The notes: generated by a model not told the origin, from the letters alone. Positions 1 to 8,989 are shown, numbered from the stretch's first letter. The stretch is 25,349 nt of DNA from Flavobacteriaceae bacterium (GCA_002714815.1 PAYI01000011.1:59936-85284), one strand, 5' to 3'. Translations and numbers: made by a program.

Positions 1-1523
1 ATAATAGTACCAGTATTAAAGTCAATAATATCTCTCATTTGATTGTAAAGAATTGTATTAGTAGCAACTTTAACAACTGGAACAGCAGGATTTCCAGTGG
101 GAGTTCCCAAGCCAGTAGTAAACAAAATAATATTTGCACCAGACCCTGCTAGTGCGGTAGTAGATTCTACATCATTCCCTGGCGTACATAATAGATTTAG
201 GCCTTTAAGTACAACTTGTTCTGTATAATCTAATACGTCTACTACAGGAGAAGTTCCACCTTTTTTTGCTGCTCCTGCAGACTTAATAGCATCTGTAATT
301 AATCCATCTTTTATGTTTCCTGGTGAAGGGTTAGAATCAAATCCTGCTCCTAGAGCTGTTGCCTTAATATTATATTCACGCATTAGCCTTTCAAACTTTT
401 TGGCATTCTTTAGAGTCTTACAACGATTTATCAGTTCTTGTTCCACTCCATTAAGTTCAGGAAATTCTGATAAAACAGCTGATCCACCTTGGCTTACAAT
501 AACATCGGAAACAAAACCCAATACAGGATTTGCTGATATACCTGAAAACCCATCAGACCCCCCACATTCAAGTCCTAAAGTCAATTTGCTAAGAGATGCA
601 CATTCTCGCTTTATTTTATTTGCCTCAATAAGTCCTACAAATGTTTTTTTTATACATTCTGCTAAATATTCTGGTTCGGAAGTGCTTTTTTGCTGTTCCA
701 TAAATATGACCGGTTTATCTAATCCCGGTGCTATCCGTTTTAGGGAGTGTTCCAAAATACTTATTTGTGCATGTTGACAACCCAAACTCAAAACCGTTGC
801 GCCTGCAACATTAGGATTATTTATATAGCCAGCCAATAAATTGCATAAACTTAAGGAATCTGATTTAGCACCCCCACAACCTCCTTCATGAGTTAAAAAA
901 TAAATCCCATCTACATTAGGAAATAATGGGTTTTTTAAATACTCTTTTTGTGAACTTAAAATTTCTTCGTCAAGCAATTCTTTATTCGTGGCCCCAGCCT
1001 TGAAATTTTTTACAAGTGAATCTATGTCAAAGACTCTTTCTCTAGTTTTTTCATAACCCAATTCACTTAGTAGTGTTTTTTTTAATTCTTCAACATTTCT
1101 GTTTTGACAAAAAACTAAAGGAATGACCAACCAGTTGTTTTCAGTACCTACTTTCCCATCTGATCTATGATATCCTAGAAAGCTTTTGCTATTGTAGTTG
1201 TCAAATTTTGAAGTAGACCATGTTTTATTTTCAAAATTCTGAGGCAAGTGATATTCTTCAGTACAATGGGAAATGTTCTGAGTAGTAATTATCTCACCTT
1301 TTGAAATTTTCTTTGTAACTCTACCTACAACTACACCGTATAAATAGACTTGTTCTCCCAAATTTAAATTTTCAAGTGCAAATTTGTGTTTTGCTTTTAC
1401 TGGGGTTTTCAAGTTTATCTCATTATCTTCTAAGTAAACAACATCTGACTTATTCAAATCAGATAATGCAACTATAAGATTGTCTTTAGGATGAATTCTT
1501 AATATTTTTTTACTTGATTTCAT
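1..1523 (-). CDS. uxaA: Altronate dehydratase, C-terminus cut by the window edge
   Basis: Predicted to dehydrate D-altronate to 2-keto-3-deoxygluconate in the cytoplasmic galacturonate/hexuronate pathway; the family is metal dependent (iron in the E. coli enzyme). About 507 codons are visible, reading in frame to base 1 with no stop, so the gene continues left of the window. An N-terminal SAF domain (about residues 10-90) starts with the family hallmark IHPKDNLIVAL. The UxaA/GarD catalytic domain follows, with SDGKVGTENNWLVIP from residue 121, THEGGCGG at 211-218 and, near the cut end, a VKVATNT segment resembling E. coli UxaA. ATG at 1523 is chosen because IHPKDN then begins at residue 11; an in-frame TTG at 1535 is less likely. 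It lies 80 bp after the sensor gene on the same strand. The two are functionally unrelated by sequence, and no other sugar-acid gene is visible. Galactarate dehydratase is the main alternative. Confidence 0.88.
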   Translation of the reverse strand, partial: MKSSKKILRIHPKDNLIVALSDLNKSDVVYLEDNEINLKTPVKAKHKFALENLNLGEQVYLYGVVVGRVTKKISKGEIITTQNISHCTEEYHLPQNFENKTWSTSKFDNYNSKSFLGYHRSDGKVGTENNWLVIPLVFCQNRNVEELKKTLLSELGYEKTRERVFDIDSLVKNFKAGATNKELLDEEILSSQKEYLKNPLFPNVDGIYFLTHEGGCGGAKSDSLSLCNLLAGYINNPNVAGATVLSLGCQHAQISILEHSLKRIAPGLDKPVIFMEQQKSTSEPEYLAECIKKTFVGLIEANKIKRECASLSKLTLGLECGGSDGFSGISANPVLGFVSDVIVSQGGSAVLSEFPELNGVEQELINRCKTLKNAKKFERLMREYNIKATALGAGFDSNPSPGNIKDGLITDAIKSAGAAKKGGTSPVVDVLDYTEQVVLKGLNLLCTPGNDVESTTALAGSGANIILFTTGLGTPTGNPAVPVVKVATNTILYNQMRDIIDFNTGTI

Positions 1524-1603
1524 TGATGTTATCAATAAAATTATGATTATTATTAAATAATCTAATAAAATCAATAAATTAAATAATATTAATAACTTTT
1601 AAT

Positions 1604-4600
1604 CTAAGCTGCTTTTTTAATTACTACTATTGTAATATCATCCGGATTAAGTACACCATTAGACCAATCATTAGATAAACTGACCAAAGCATCTTTTATT
1701 TCTTCAGCATTTTTTTCTGAATTTTTCTTTAAACACTGTTCAACTTTATAATAATCCAGTAGCTCCTCATTTGGATTTGGTAATTCAGGTAATCCATCTG
1801 ATATCATGACTATCATATCTCCCTTTTTAAATTCAAGTTTTATACCATCAAATTTCTCTTTTTGAATACCCCCTAATGGTAAATTAGGAACCAAAATCTC
1901 TTTAAGATTATTTTTCTGAGAATTATAATAATATGTTGGAGGCATTGCAGCAGAACTTAATTCAATAGAATCACTATTTATTTTTGCAACACTTAAACTC
2001 ATTCTAAGTCTGCCAAAATTTACTTTTTTTACAATAACATTTAATTGTTCTAATATTTTACTTGGGGAGCTCATTGGAATTCCATTTAGAGCTGCTTTAG
2101 TTACAGAAACCATTATTCCAGAAATTACACCGTGACCAGTTGCATCACCACAAATAGCATAAAAATATTTCCCTTTTTCATAGAAAAAATCATAATAATC
2201 TCCACCTATCTCGGTAGCAGATTTTAAAAATGTGCTAATTTCATAACCATCCACATCTGGATTAATTTTTGGTAATAGACTGTTTTGAAGATTTCTAGCT
2301 TCTTCAAGTTCCTTTGATTTACGCTGGCTTTCAATTCTTTTCTTTGTTTGATTTTCTCTTAACTTAACAATTAAATAAATAATAATTATAGAGAAAACAA
2401 TATAAAATAAGATTGTTTCAACTCTTAACCACCAAGGAGGTGAATTATAAAATTTTACAATTAGCTTATTAGAGCTTTTATTCCCATTTCCATCTATAGC
2501 AAAAACTTCTATTTGTGAATCATAAAATGGAAGAGAATTCAATTTAATTTTATTTTCAAAATTATCTGCTTTCAATTCTTTGTCCCCAAATGATGTCTTG
2601 TATGAATATTGAATTATATTATTTTTATTCAATGCATTTGTATGTAAATTCAACTCAATTGAACTGATATCGTTATTTAGATTAACTATACTATCCGATT
2701 TTGAAATTATGCCCCCAATATTTTCTTTATCATACCCTGTTATGTTTAGTAAGCTTAATTTTAGATTATAAGATTGGGTCTTAATTAGCTCTACCGGATT
2801 AAAAATTTGAGATTTTTCAAAACCAGTAATTAAAATTTTATCATCTATTTGATGAATTGATTCCCTGTGATAAGAGTTTATGTCTATTCCATCTTCAAAG
2901 TTTATATTTCTTATAATCCCATTATCAAAAAAATTAACACCATTACCAGATTGTATCCAAATTCTATCATTAATTTTTGCAAAATCATTTATATTATTTG
3001 ATAATAACCCATCACTTAAATCATAATTTTTAAATATGCTGTCATTAAAATTTAAACTAAATAAACCACTCCCTCTAGTTGCCAAAAGAAGAGAATTATT
3101 TATATCGTCATTAAAAATTTTAACAATTGACTTTGATGAAAGAGTCTTTGAATCACCCTTTTGATAATTATATCTTTTGATTAAATTATCTAAACTTTTC
3201 TCATATAGCGATAAACCTTCATTTTCACTACCTACAAAAAAATAATCCCCAACTTGTTCTATGTCAGAGAAAGACCTAGGGACTTTATTATTAAATAATG
3301 TGTTATACTCGTAGTTTTTTATACTCTCTCTAAAGGATTTCTTGACTTTGTCTGTTTTTTCAACAAGTAACCTCACAACACCATTCCCTGTTGACAGATA
3401 TAAATAATTGTAAATAAGTTTAATAGAAGATATCACTCCACTTAAATAATCTTCTTTTGAAGTTATATTATTTATAAATAATTTGGAGTTAAGATCTAAT
3501 ACATGAAGATTATTATCAAAAATAAACAGATAATCTTCGCTAATTTCAAGTAGAGTATTCTTACCTATTTCAATATTTTTAGGAATATTTATTAGGCTTT
3601 TATTAGTTCCTGATCTTAACTCTAAATAAGATTTTTTGACTTTGATTTCAAATTTGAATTTATTGTCATAAAAAAATAATTCGTCATAACCATCGACTCT
3701 ACTAACTAGATTATCGCCTGTAAAAATATCATTTAAACCAAATTCAGTTCCAATTAATATTTTAGAATTTACTAATTCTAGATCATTTACATTTTCATTA
3801 ATCAAAAATTTAGTTAATGATTTACTACTTGAATCAAAACTTAAAATATAATCTAGTCCGTCATTATATATCATAACAATATCATCAAATTTTTTAAATC
3901 GCGATGGATTTGAGGATTTGAACTCATGAATTAACTTATATTCGAAATCTAGATTATCATTTATTTTAAGAATATATATCTTTTTATTGTTTGATATCAT
4001 AAACTCATTTATTCCTAAAGGAATAATTTCATTTAAAGAACCCAAATTAAAATTGATGGGTTTAAAATTCTCAGATAGAATATTGAATATGTATAATTTA
4101 TTAATTGTTGCAATTAATAAAGACTCTTGATTAAATTTAAAAACACCTTTTATTTTATTCGAATCTAATCCGTTATAGCCAGAATAAAATCTTTTGAAGG
4201 TTTTTTGCTCTTGATTAAAATAATTGAATCCGTTAGTTGAACCAATGAATGTAATTTCATCTCCAAATACTATATTATTTTCACCTTCAAATTTTGAGGA
4301 TGATAATGAAAGAGGATTTAGGGGATCAAATAAAAATTCATTTATGATTTCAAATTTGTGATTTAATACTTTTAAACCGCTTTCTTCAGTAGTAACCCAA
4401 TAGACATTTTTTGAAATATCATAGTATATTGATACTGGTCTTGAATCTAATTCTATTTGAATAAAGTTGAATTCATTAGGATCAAAAATGCTTAGCCCAT
4501 TTATAGAATATGCAGCTAAATACCCATTTTTTAAATCTTGAAGTTTAAAGATTTCCGAATCAAGTAGACCATTTTCATTTGATATACTAGCTAAAAATTG

Positions 4601-4795
4601 AAACTGGTCATGACCAGTTATTAAATTTAAACCCTCATCTGTTCCTATCCAAAGTTTCCCCTCGTCATCATAAAAAATACTTTCAATGTAACTAGAACTT
4701 AAGTTATATTTCCCGGAGTTTAGATTTTGTCCCCATGAACTAAAACTCAAAAAGAAAAATATTATACAAAATAAATTTTTATTTATAATTCTCAT
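1604..4795 (-). CDS. Transmembrane propeller sensor with SpoIIE-type PP2C phosphatase (sensor 1)
   Basis: A 1063-residue sensor phosphatase predicted to span the inner membrane. A signal peptide (1-22, ending SSWGQ) leads into a large periplasmic region of beta-propeller (Reg_prop-like) repeats, e.g. IFYDDEGKLWIGTDEGLNL at 40-58. A Y_Y_Y-like beta-sandwich follows (about 710-785), then one membrane helix (about 790-811), a short coiled coil (815-838), and a cytoplasmic SpoIIE/PP2C domain (about 838-1063). The metal-binding motifs look intact: GGDYYD 864-869, GDATGHG 883-889, SDGLPE 999-1004, PDDIT 1051-1055. Such propellers usually feed histidine kinases in Bacteroidota hybrid two-component systems; here the output is a Ser/Thr phosphatase of the kind that dephosphorylates STAS proteins. 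Its start is 15 bp downstream of the TPR lipoprotein, so they are probably one operon. The likely substrate is the STAS protein at 12242-12583 (inference). The signal sensed is unknown. Confidence 0.9.
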   Translation of the reverse strand: MRIINKNLFCIIFFFLSFSSWGQNLNSGKYNLSSSYIESIFYDDEGKLWIGTDEGLNLITGHDQFQFLASISNENGLLDSEIFKLQDLKNGYLAAYSINGLSIFDPNEFNFIQIELDSRPVSIYYDISKNVYWVTTEESGLKVLNHKFEIINEFLFDPLNPLSLSSSKFEGENNIVFGDEITFIGSTNGFNYFNQEQKTFKRFYSGYNGLDSNKIKGVFKFNQESLLIATINKLYIFNILSENFKPINFNLGSLNEIIPLGINEFMISNNKKIYILKINDNLDFEYKLIHEFKSSNPSRFKKFDDIVMIYNDGLDYILSFDSSSKSLTKFLINENVNDLELVNSKILIGTEFGLNDIFTGDNLVSRVDGYDELFFYDNKFKFEIKVKKSYLELRSGTNKSLINIPKNIEIGKNTLLEISEDYLFIFDNNLHVLDLNSKLFINNITSKEDYLSGVISSIKLIYNYLYLSTGNGVVRLLVEKTDKVKKSFRESIKNYEYNTLFNNKVPRSFSDIEQVGDYFFVGSENEGLSLYEKSLDNLIKRYNYQKGDSKTLSSKSIVKIFNDDINNSLLLATRGSGLFSLNFNDSIFKNYDLSDGLLSNNINDFAKINDRIWIQSGNGVNFFDNGIIRNINFEDGIDINSYHRESIHQIDDKILITGFEKSQIFNPVELIKTQSYNLKLSLLNITGYDKENIGGIISKSDSIVNLNNDISSIELNLHTNALNKNNIIQYSYKTSFGDKELKADNFENKIKLNSLPFYDSQIEVFAIDGNGNKSSNKLIVKFYNSPPWWLRVETILFYIVFSIIIIYLIVKLRENQTKKRIESQRKSKELEEARNLQNSLLPKINPDVDGYEISTFLKSATEIGGDYYDFFYEKGKYFYAICGDATGHGVISGIMVSVTKAALNGIPMSSPSKILEQLNVIVKKVNFGRLRMSLSVAKINSDSIELSSAAMPPTYYYNSQKNNLKEILVPNLPLGGIQKEKFDGIKLEFKKGDMIVMISDGLPELPNPNEELLDYYKVEQCLKKNSEKNAEEIKDALVSLSNDWSNGVLNPDDITIVVIKKAA

Positions 4796-4810
4796 AAGGC
4801 TAAAATTGTA

Positions 4811-6400
4811 TTAACCTTTAACTTGATTTTTAGCTAGGTTTCGAATTATAGAATTCTCCCATCCAGCAAAGTTATAATTAGCTAAATAGTCAAATAATTC
4901 TTCACTCTTTTTTGTATTACCGTTTGCCTTTTTTGCTAATGCATAAAAATATAATTGATAGTTATCACCTTCTAAGAGTTCTTTTGGTATCTGTTCGTAG
5001 AATGAAATGGATTGGTTGATATTTCCTTCCATTAGATTTAAATAACCTGAGAGTTTATAAAAGTTTACCATGGCTTTTGAATCAAAGCTTAAAAACTCAC
5101 TTGATAATAGTGAATAGTTTTTCAAAGATTCTCTAGCGATTTGATATTCTCCAAATAATATATTATACCATATCTCAAAAAAAGCTTGATTTAATTCACT
5201 TTGTAATTCTATATTTCTTTTCTCAGATTCAGAAGTAATATTATCTAAACTAATAGTTTTGATTTTAGATTGTATTTCTTTTATCTCACCTACAATTTTT
5301 TTAGTTTCATCTTTCATTTGACTGTGCCCATAAGCTATAAATTTCTCTTGAGAACACCTAGAAAGTAAATTATTTTTAATTAATGGATCAATATCAGAAT
5401 CAAGAACCATTTTTTGCAGTTCCTCAATTGCAATAAGTGCTTTATCATATTTCTTTTCATATAAATATGAATTAGATGACCAAGCTAAAATATTTACTAC
5501 ATTACCAACTGATCCATTTTCTATAGATTTTTTATAATATTCCCTTGCTTTTTCATACTCTTCTTTGAAGAGATAGACATGCCCACTAACAAGTAATAAA
5601 TTCCTGTATAAAGAACTCTTTTTATCTTTTATAAGGCTCATTGCTCTTGAATAAGCCTCTAATGATAAATCAAATTCTCCCTCAACTCTGTATATATTTC
5701 CTAAAAGTCTCTGTGGAGTTGAGCTATTAGGTTTGTTTTTTTCAACCTCTTTAATCATTTTTTTAGCAAATTCAAGATCTATTTCATCTGATTCTAAAAG
5801 AATAAAATTTGGAGTTGTTACAAAATGTAGCTGAGCTAAGAGTATTTTAGCTATGTCAGCATTTGGATTTATTTTCAAAGCCTCTTTCCAATTACTCTCA
5901 GAACTTTTTGGATCTAACATTACAAAGTTTTTATAATTACCATTAAAAAGTCTTAAGTAATAATATTCAGGATTATCTGATACTAGCTTTTCAAGTATTC
6001 GAGCAGCTTTTACCTTATCGCCATTCACACGAGAAAAATAAATTGCTTCAATTAAACCTTTTTCTATTTCTGAAACACTATTTCTATTCTTGTAAGCTTC
6101 ATCTAACAATGACATCATATCGGTCCTTGTTAATTCATTATCAGCATCAGCGAGCAAGGCTTTTGCAAAAACAAAATTTGGATCAATTTCTAAGGCCTTT
6201 TTTAGAGCTGAATAAAGATCAGGATTAAAAAATCTGTTATATAAGCCTGATGAAATATTATTTGCTTTAAAAAATAATTCATCTGATAATATTTTTACAG
6301 CTTCAGGTGAATTAGAGGTAAGTGGTATTTCCAAAACTTCTGTTTTGCTGGAACATGAAATAATTATTAAGCTTAGAATTAAAAAAATTAGTTTTTTCAT
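4811..6400 (-). CDS. TPR-repeat lipoprotein, operon partner of sensor 1
   Basis: A 529-residue exported protein with a lipoprotein signal peptide (lipobox IIISC, lipidated Cys16), so probably anchored in the periplasm or at the outer membrane. The rest is almost entirely alpha-helical with TPR-like units, for example around 62-87, 228-257, 265-297 and 301-330, and another near 445-475. No enzymatic motif is visible. TPR lipoproteins usually act as protein-interaction scaffolds. The gene lies immediately upstream (15 bp) of the propeller/SpoIIE sensor in the same direction, which suggests an accessory or ligand-presenting role for the sensor's periplasmic part (inference). The ATG at 6400 is preceded by an A-rich leader and gives a complete signal peptide. 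Confidence is high that this is a TPR lipoprotein, low for any specific role. Confidence 0.85.
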   Translation of the reverse strand: MKKLIFLILSLIIISCSSKTEVLEIPLTSNSPEAVKILSDELFFKANNISSGLYNRFFNPDLYSALKKALEIDPNFVFAKALLADADNELTRTDMMSLLDEAYKNRNSVSEIEKGLIEAIYFSRVNGDKVKAARILEKLVSDNPEYYYLRLFNGNYKNFVMLDPKSSESNWKEALKINPNADIAKILLAQLHFVTTPNFILLESDEIDLEFAKKMIKEVEKNKPNSSTPQRLLGNIYRVEGEFDLSLEAYSRAMSLIKDKKSSLYRNLLLVSGHVYLFKEEYEKAREYYKKSIENGSVGNVVNILAWSSNSYLYEKKYDKALIAIEELQKMVLDSDIDPLIKNNLLSRCSQEKFIAYGHSQMKDETKKIVGEIKEIQSKIKTISLDNITSESEKRNIELQSELNQAFFEIWYNILFGEYQIARESLKNYSLLSSEFLSFDSKAMVNFYKLSGYLNLMEGNINQSISFYEQIPKELLEGDNYQLYFYALAKKANGNTKKSEELFDYLANYNFAGWENSIIRNLAKNQVKG

Positions 6401-6430
6401 GGTTTTTGTTTTTGGTTTTTTTTAGTTTTT
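6401..6430 (-). promoter_or_regulatory. A-rich leader in front of the TPR/sensor operon
   Basis: On the minus strand the about 30 bases before the ATG at 6400 are almost only A with a few C and T, with runs such as AAAAAAAACC and no Shine-Dalgarno sequence. A-rich, SD-less leaders are typical of translation starts in Bacteroidota. This supports the chosen start. Confidence 0.5.
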
Positions 6431-6457
6431 AGATTTTAGGTGCATTTTAAAAATTAT

Positions 6458-6477
6458 AGTTTGATTAGATTCAAACT
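6458..6477. terminator. Inverted repeat, possible weak terminator or operator
   Basis: Perfect 7-base arms AGTTTGA (6458-6464) and TCAAACT (6471-6477) are separated by 6 bases. On the minus strand the hairpin begins about 27 bases after the stop of the 125-residue membrane protein and is followed by ATAATTTTTAAAA. It could end that transcript. The stem has only two G-C pairs, so an operator for the downstream TPR/sensor operon is an alternative. Confidence 0.3.
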
Positions 6478-6504
6478 ACTTTATTTAGTAATAAACCTCT
6501 CTAG

Positions 6505-6882
6505 TTATTCTTTTGGTTTAAAATAAGTGAACAAAGTAAGAGAAAACATAATAATGTCAAGAGCAAAATCTTGAATTCCCATATTAGTTAAAGGTGAATT
6601 CATCATATAATAGAATGCGACAAATAGTGGTAAATAGGCAATTATAACTGCCAATAATATATTCTTTGCATCTACTACAGGTAATTTTCTTGACAAGAAT
6701 TGCATTAGCCCAATCATTAAAAATGCAGGGGCTATTGCATATTGTAATAATACAGCAAGATTTTGAGCCTCTTGGCCTGTATTAAACATAAATGATGAGG
6801 CAGTCTCAGCAAAAATAGTATAACCTATAGCTTGGAGTATGTTTACTATCCCTAGAATACTTAGAGTTAATTTAGTTTTCAT
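6505..6882 (-). CDS. Small four-helix membrane protein, unknown function
   Basis: A 125-residue integral membrane protein with four predicted helices (about 5-25, 42-64, 73-93 and 103-121) and a short basic C-terminus (YFKPKE). I recognise no catalytic motif. The topology and size resemble the small DUF4345-like or DoxX-like membrane proteins common in Bacteroidota, but I cannot place it in a family. It stands alone: 104 bp separate it from the TPR gene downstream and 72 bp from the plug-domain gene upstream, all on the minus strand. The ATG at 6882 opens directly into the first hydrophobic segment after MKTKL. Function not assigned. Confidence 0.7.
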   Translation of the reverse strand: MKTKLTLSILGIVNILQAIGYTIFAETASSFMFNTGQEAQNLAVLLQYAIAPAFLMIGLMQFLSRKLPVVDAKNILLAVIIAYLPLFVAFYYMMNSPLTNMGIQDFALDIIMFSLTLFTYFKPKE

Positions 6883-6954
6883 TTCAATTGGTTTAAACTC
6901 AATATTTTAAATGTAAGTATTTATCTCAATTTTTTAAATATTAATCAATAAAAA

Positions 6955-7602
6955 TCATTCTTTCTTTCTTCTCTTCTCCATATAATCTATAAATCTCCTG
7001 CCATATTTTGTGTTTTTAACTTTTTCAGTCAATTTTTCTTCGATAGATTCCAAAAGAGGAAGTTTTGCATCAGCAATTTTAGTTAATGCTAAATAAGGTG
7101 CAACCTCAGATTCTGAATTATTTATAGCAAAGTTGGCTGTAAATAGGTAGCTCTTAAGTTCTAAAGTTTCAAGCAATCTTTGAATTGAATCTACCTTTTC
7201 TACTTCATTAAGTTCAATTAAAAGACTTCTTTTACCTTTTAGTTCATCTCTTCTTGAAATAAACTGTTTCTCATAGCTTTGGAAATTTTCCATTAGCTTA
7301 ATATTCTTTTTACCCTTCACTTCAAAACTCTTTTTGTAGCTCATAACTTGACTCCCATAACCCATATTAGTTATTATTTCAATTACTCCAGCAGCTCCCC
7401 TAGAACCATATTTGGCGGTTACACCATATTTTAAAACTTTAACCTCACGTATTCTATCAGCTAAAGATCTTACAGATTTGGGAGGCTCAGTAAGATTAAC
7501 CCCATCTATTACCCAAAGGGGTCCTGGTTGTTCGGCTCCAAGTGTAACTGCACCAAATAAAATTGGAAATCCATCACTAGTAATACCTGTTTGTTTTCCC
7601 AT
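6955..7602 (-). CDS. TonB plug-like secreted protein, C-terminal part after a frameshift
   Basis: 215 codons from the first ATG, but the same frame stays open and protein-like back to about 7656, giving GIDINANTWAVALRGYL just before the ATG. It is therefore very probably the 3' part of the gene at 7641-8453. It carries a TonB-receptor plug signature: PLWVIDGVNL (28-37), REVKVLKYG, then YGSRGAAGVIEIIT (65-78). No beta-barrel follows. Instead a charged helical tail ends in a segment (about 160-208, with SEVAPYLAL and KVKNTKYGRRF) that resembles the helical linker preceding thioredoxin domains in Bacteroidota DUF4369/TlpA-type proteins; no thioredoxin domain is present. Joined to the upstream frame it would be 499 residues. 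Function unknown; it is not a complete TonB receptor. Confidence 0.7.
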   Translation of the reverse strand: MGKQTGITSDGFPILFGAVTLGAEQPGPLWVIDGVNLTEPPKSVRSLADRIREVKVLKYGVTAKYGSRGAAGVIEIITNMGYGSQVMSYKKSFEVKGKKNIKLMENFQSYEKQFISRRDELKGKRSLLIELNEVEKVDSIQRLLETLELKSYLFTANFAINNSESEVAPYLALTKIADAKLPLLESIEEKLTEKVKNTKYGRRFIDYMEKRRKKE

Positions 7603-7640
7603 AAGATATCCCCTTAAAGCTACAGCCCAAGTATTTGCGT

Positions 7641-8453
7641 TTATATCAATTCCCTATTCATTGAGACCCATTTTTTGAATCTATCTTTTTTCGCATTTAG
7701 CCTTGTAAGTTTTGCATTTTTTTTAAAAGTTATTTGACCATTAACTAGTTTTGGAGTGTAAATTATTCCGTCCTCTTCAACATTCTTAATCACTTCAACA
7801 TCATCTAGTTTAATTGTTTTAGTTTGCTCAGTGATAACACTTCTTATATCTGGAGATAGTAATGCTATTGAGTCGGCTTCTAGTACTTTGAAATCTGAAA
7901 GTTTTTTTATTTTACTTTTTGGCCTTCCTTTATTGTAAACTGTTTCGGTGCTTAAGTCTGATTTAATTATAAATAATGTTACTGGAGCAACTTTTTTCTC
8001 AGACACATACATAGGTTGTCCTGTATCTGGATTTGTCCCTAAAAAACTTGCATCATTAATAGTCTCTTTAGATGAAATGATCTGTATTTTATCTGTATTA
8101 ATCAAAAGTTCATTAATCATTTTAGAGGTTTTAAAATTATGTCTTGAGTTTAATTCTATATTATTAATTATAACTCTAACTGCACCCTTATTTTGATAGG
8201 CATACTTTTTCCCAGTATCATAATCTTCTAGGTTAAGTGAAAATTTGAAGGATTTATTCCAAAAAGAAGACTTTAATAGATTTGTGATTATTTTATCTCT
8301 ATCCCTTATTGCATAAACTAAACTGTCAATACTTATTCTTGGAACTGCTCCCGCAGTGTTAACTACTTCGTCTAAATCAATGTTTGATCCTTGCTGAGAG
8401 AATAAAATATGATGTCCGATTAAAATAAATAATAAAAGAAAATATTTTTTCAA
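7641..8453 (-). CDS. Plug-domain secreted protein, N-terminal part before the frameshift
   Basis: 270 codons with a signal peptide (MKKYFLLLFILIGHHILFSQ), so exported. The start is TTG at 8453: the frame is closed by TAA a few codons upstream, no ATG is available, and the signal peptide begins at this codon. Residues about 91-165 (VRVIINNIEL, INELLINTDKIQIISSKE, PVTLFIIKSD) have the pattern of a divergent plug-like domain, as if the plug fold were duplicated, with the better-preserved copy in the following frame. The frame ends in NRELI and a stop at 7641. One extra G in the GGG at 7652-7654 (minus strand) would instead give MNRGIDINANT and read on into the next segment. It lies 47 bp after the GNAT gene. 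Confidence 0.65.
   Translation of the reverse strand: MKKYFLLLFILIGHHILFSQQGSNIDLDEVVNTAGAVPRISIDSLVYAIRDRDKIITNLLKSSFWNKSFKFSLNLEDYDTGKKYAYQNKGAVRVIINNIELNSRHNFKTSKMINELLINTDKIQIISSKETINDASFLGTNPDTGQPMYVSEKKVAPVTLFIIKSDLSTETVYNKGRPKSKIKKLSDFKVLEADSIALLSPDIRSVITEQTKTIKLDDVEVIKNVEEDGIIYTPKLVNGQITFKKNAKLTRLNAKKDRFKKWVSMNRELI
7652..7654 (-). other. Probable one-base frameshift site (GGG, expected GGGG)
   Basis: On the minus strand the run AATAGGGAATTGAT breaks the gene. With one more G the reading is AAT AGG GGA ATT GAT ATA AAC, joining both halves into one frame of 499 codons plus stop between 8453 and 6955. The short homopolymer makes either a sequencing or assembly error or a recent inactivating deletion plausible. 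Confidence 0.6.
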
Positions 8454-8500
8454 AATTATTGGTTAATGGTTTTGTAAATTTAAATAAATAAATGTGTTTT

Positions 8501-8971
8501 TTAATAACTTTTATCTTCAGTATCAAACCTCATTGTAATTGTTTCGAATTTAAAACCCGCCTTTTTATATGCTCTTATGGCACTTTTATTTGAAGCATAA
8601 ACATCTAACTGAAATTCAAAATGCCCCTTACTTTTACCCCAATCCATAAGATATTTTAAAATTTTTTCATTAATTCCTTTACCTCGATATTCTGGAATAA
8701 CATACATAAACCCCAAAAAAACTAATTGTCTTGGAGTTTTATATAATTTATTATTTCGTATTAAGGCATATCCTGAAGCAATAAGCTTATCTTCTTTTTC
8801 AACAACAACAACAGAAACTTTAGGATTCTGAATAAAAGAGCTTAAGTCATAATAATGAAAATTGCTTTTTTTTAGATTTGGTGTGAAAGCCCTCTCATAC
8901 TCAATTAAATTTTTTTCAAATTTTAAAAGTATAGGTAAGTCCTTAATTATTGCTTCTCTTAGTCTTATCAA
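8501..8971 (-). CDS. GNAT-family N-acetyltransferase
   Basis: A 156-residue cytoplasmic acetyltransferase of the GNAT fold, transferring acetyl from acetyl-CoA to an amine. The central strand and pyrophosphate-binding loop are clear: LGFMYVIPEYRGKGINEKIL at about 86-105, with the R-G-x-G acetyl-CoA motif at 96-99. A LDVYASNKSAIRAYKKAGF motif (122-140) gives the canonical last helix and strand. The frame opens after TAA at about 8980 and has no ATG, so it appears to start with TTG at 8971. A minus-strand TATCTTTG box at 8997-8990 fits such a start. The substrate cannot be told from sequence. It is divergent from the microprotein gene and 47 bp upstream of the plug-domain gene, perhaps cotranscribed with it. 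Confidence 0.88.
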   Translation of the reverse strand: MIRLREAIIKDLPILLKFEKNLIEYERAFTPNLKKSNFHYYDLSSFIQNPKVSVVVVEKEDKLIASGYALIRNNKLYKTPRQLVFLGFMYVIPEYRGKGINEKILKYLMDWGKSKGHFEFQLDVYASNKSAIRAYKKAGFKFETITMRFDTEDKSY

Positions 8972-8989
8972 ATCAAATTATTTAAAATT

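Noticed and set aside
313..777. Plus-strand 154-codon open frame
   Set aside because: Lies antisense inside uxaA, whose minus-strand translation is clearly homologous to altronate dehydratase; the plus frame has no recognisable protein features.
1524..1603. Regulatory RNA or hairpin between sensor 1 and uxaA
   Set aside because: The 80 bp are simple A/T-rich sequence with no stable stem or recognisable riboswitch.
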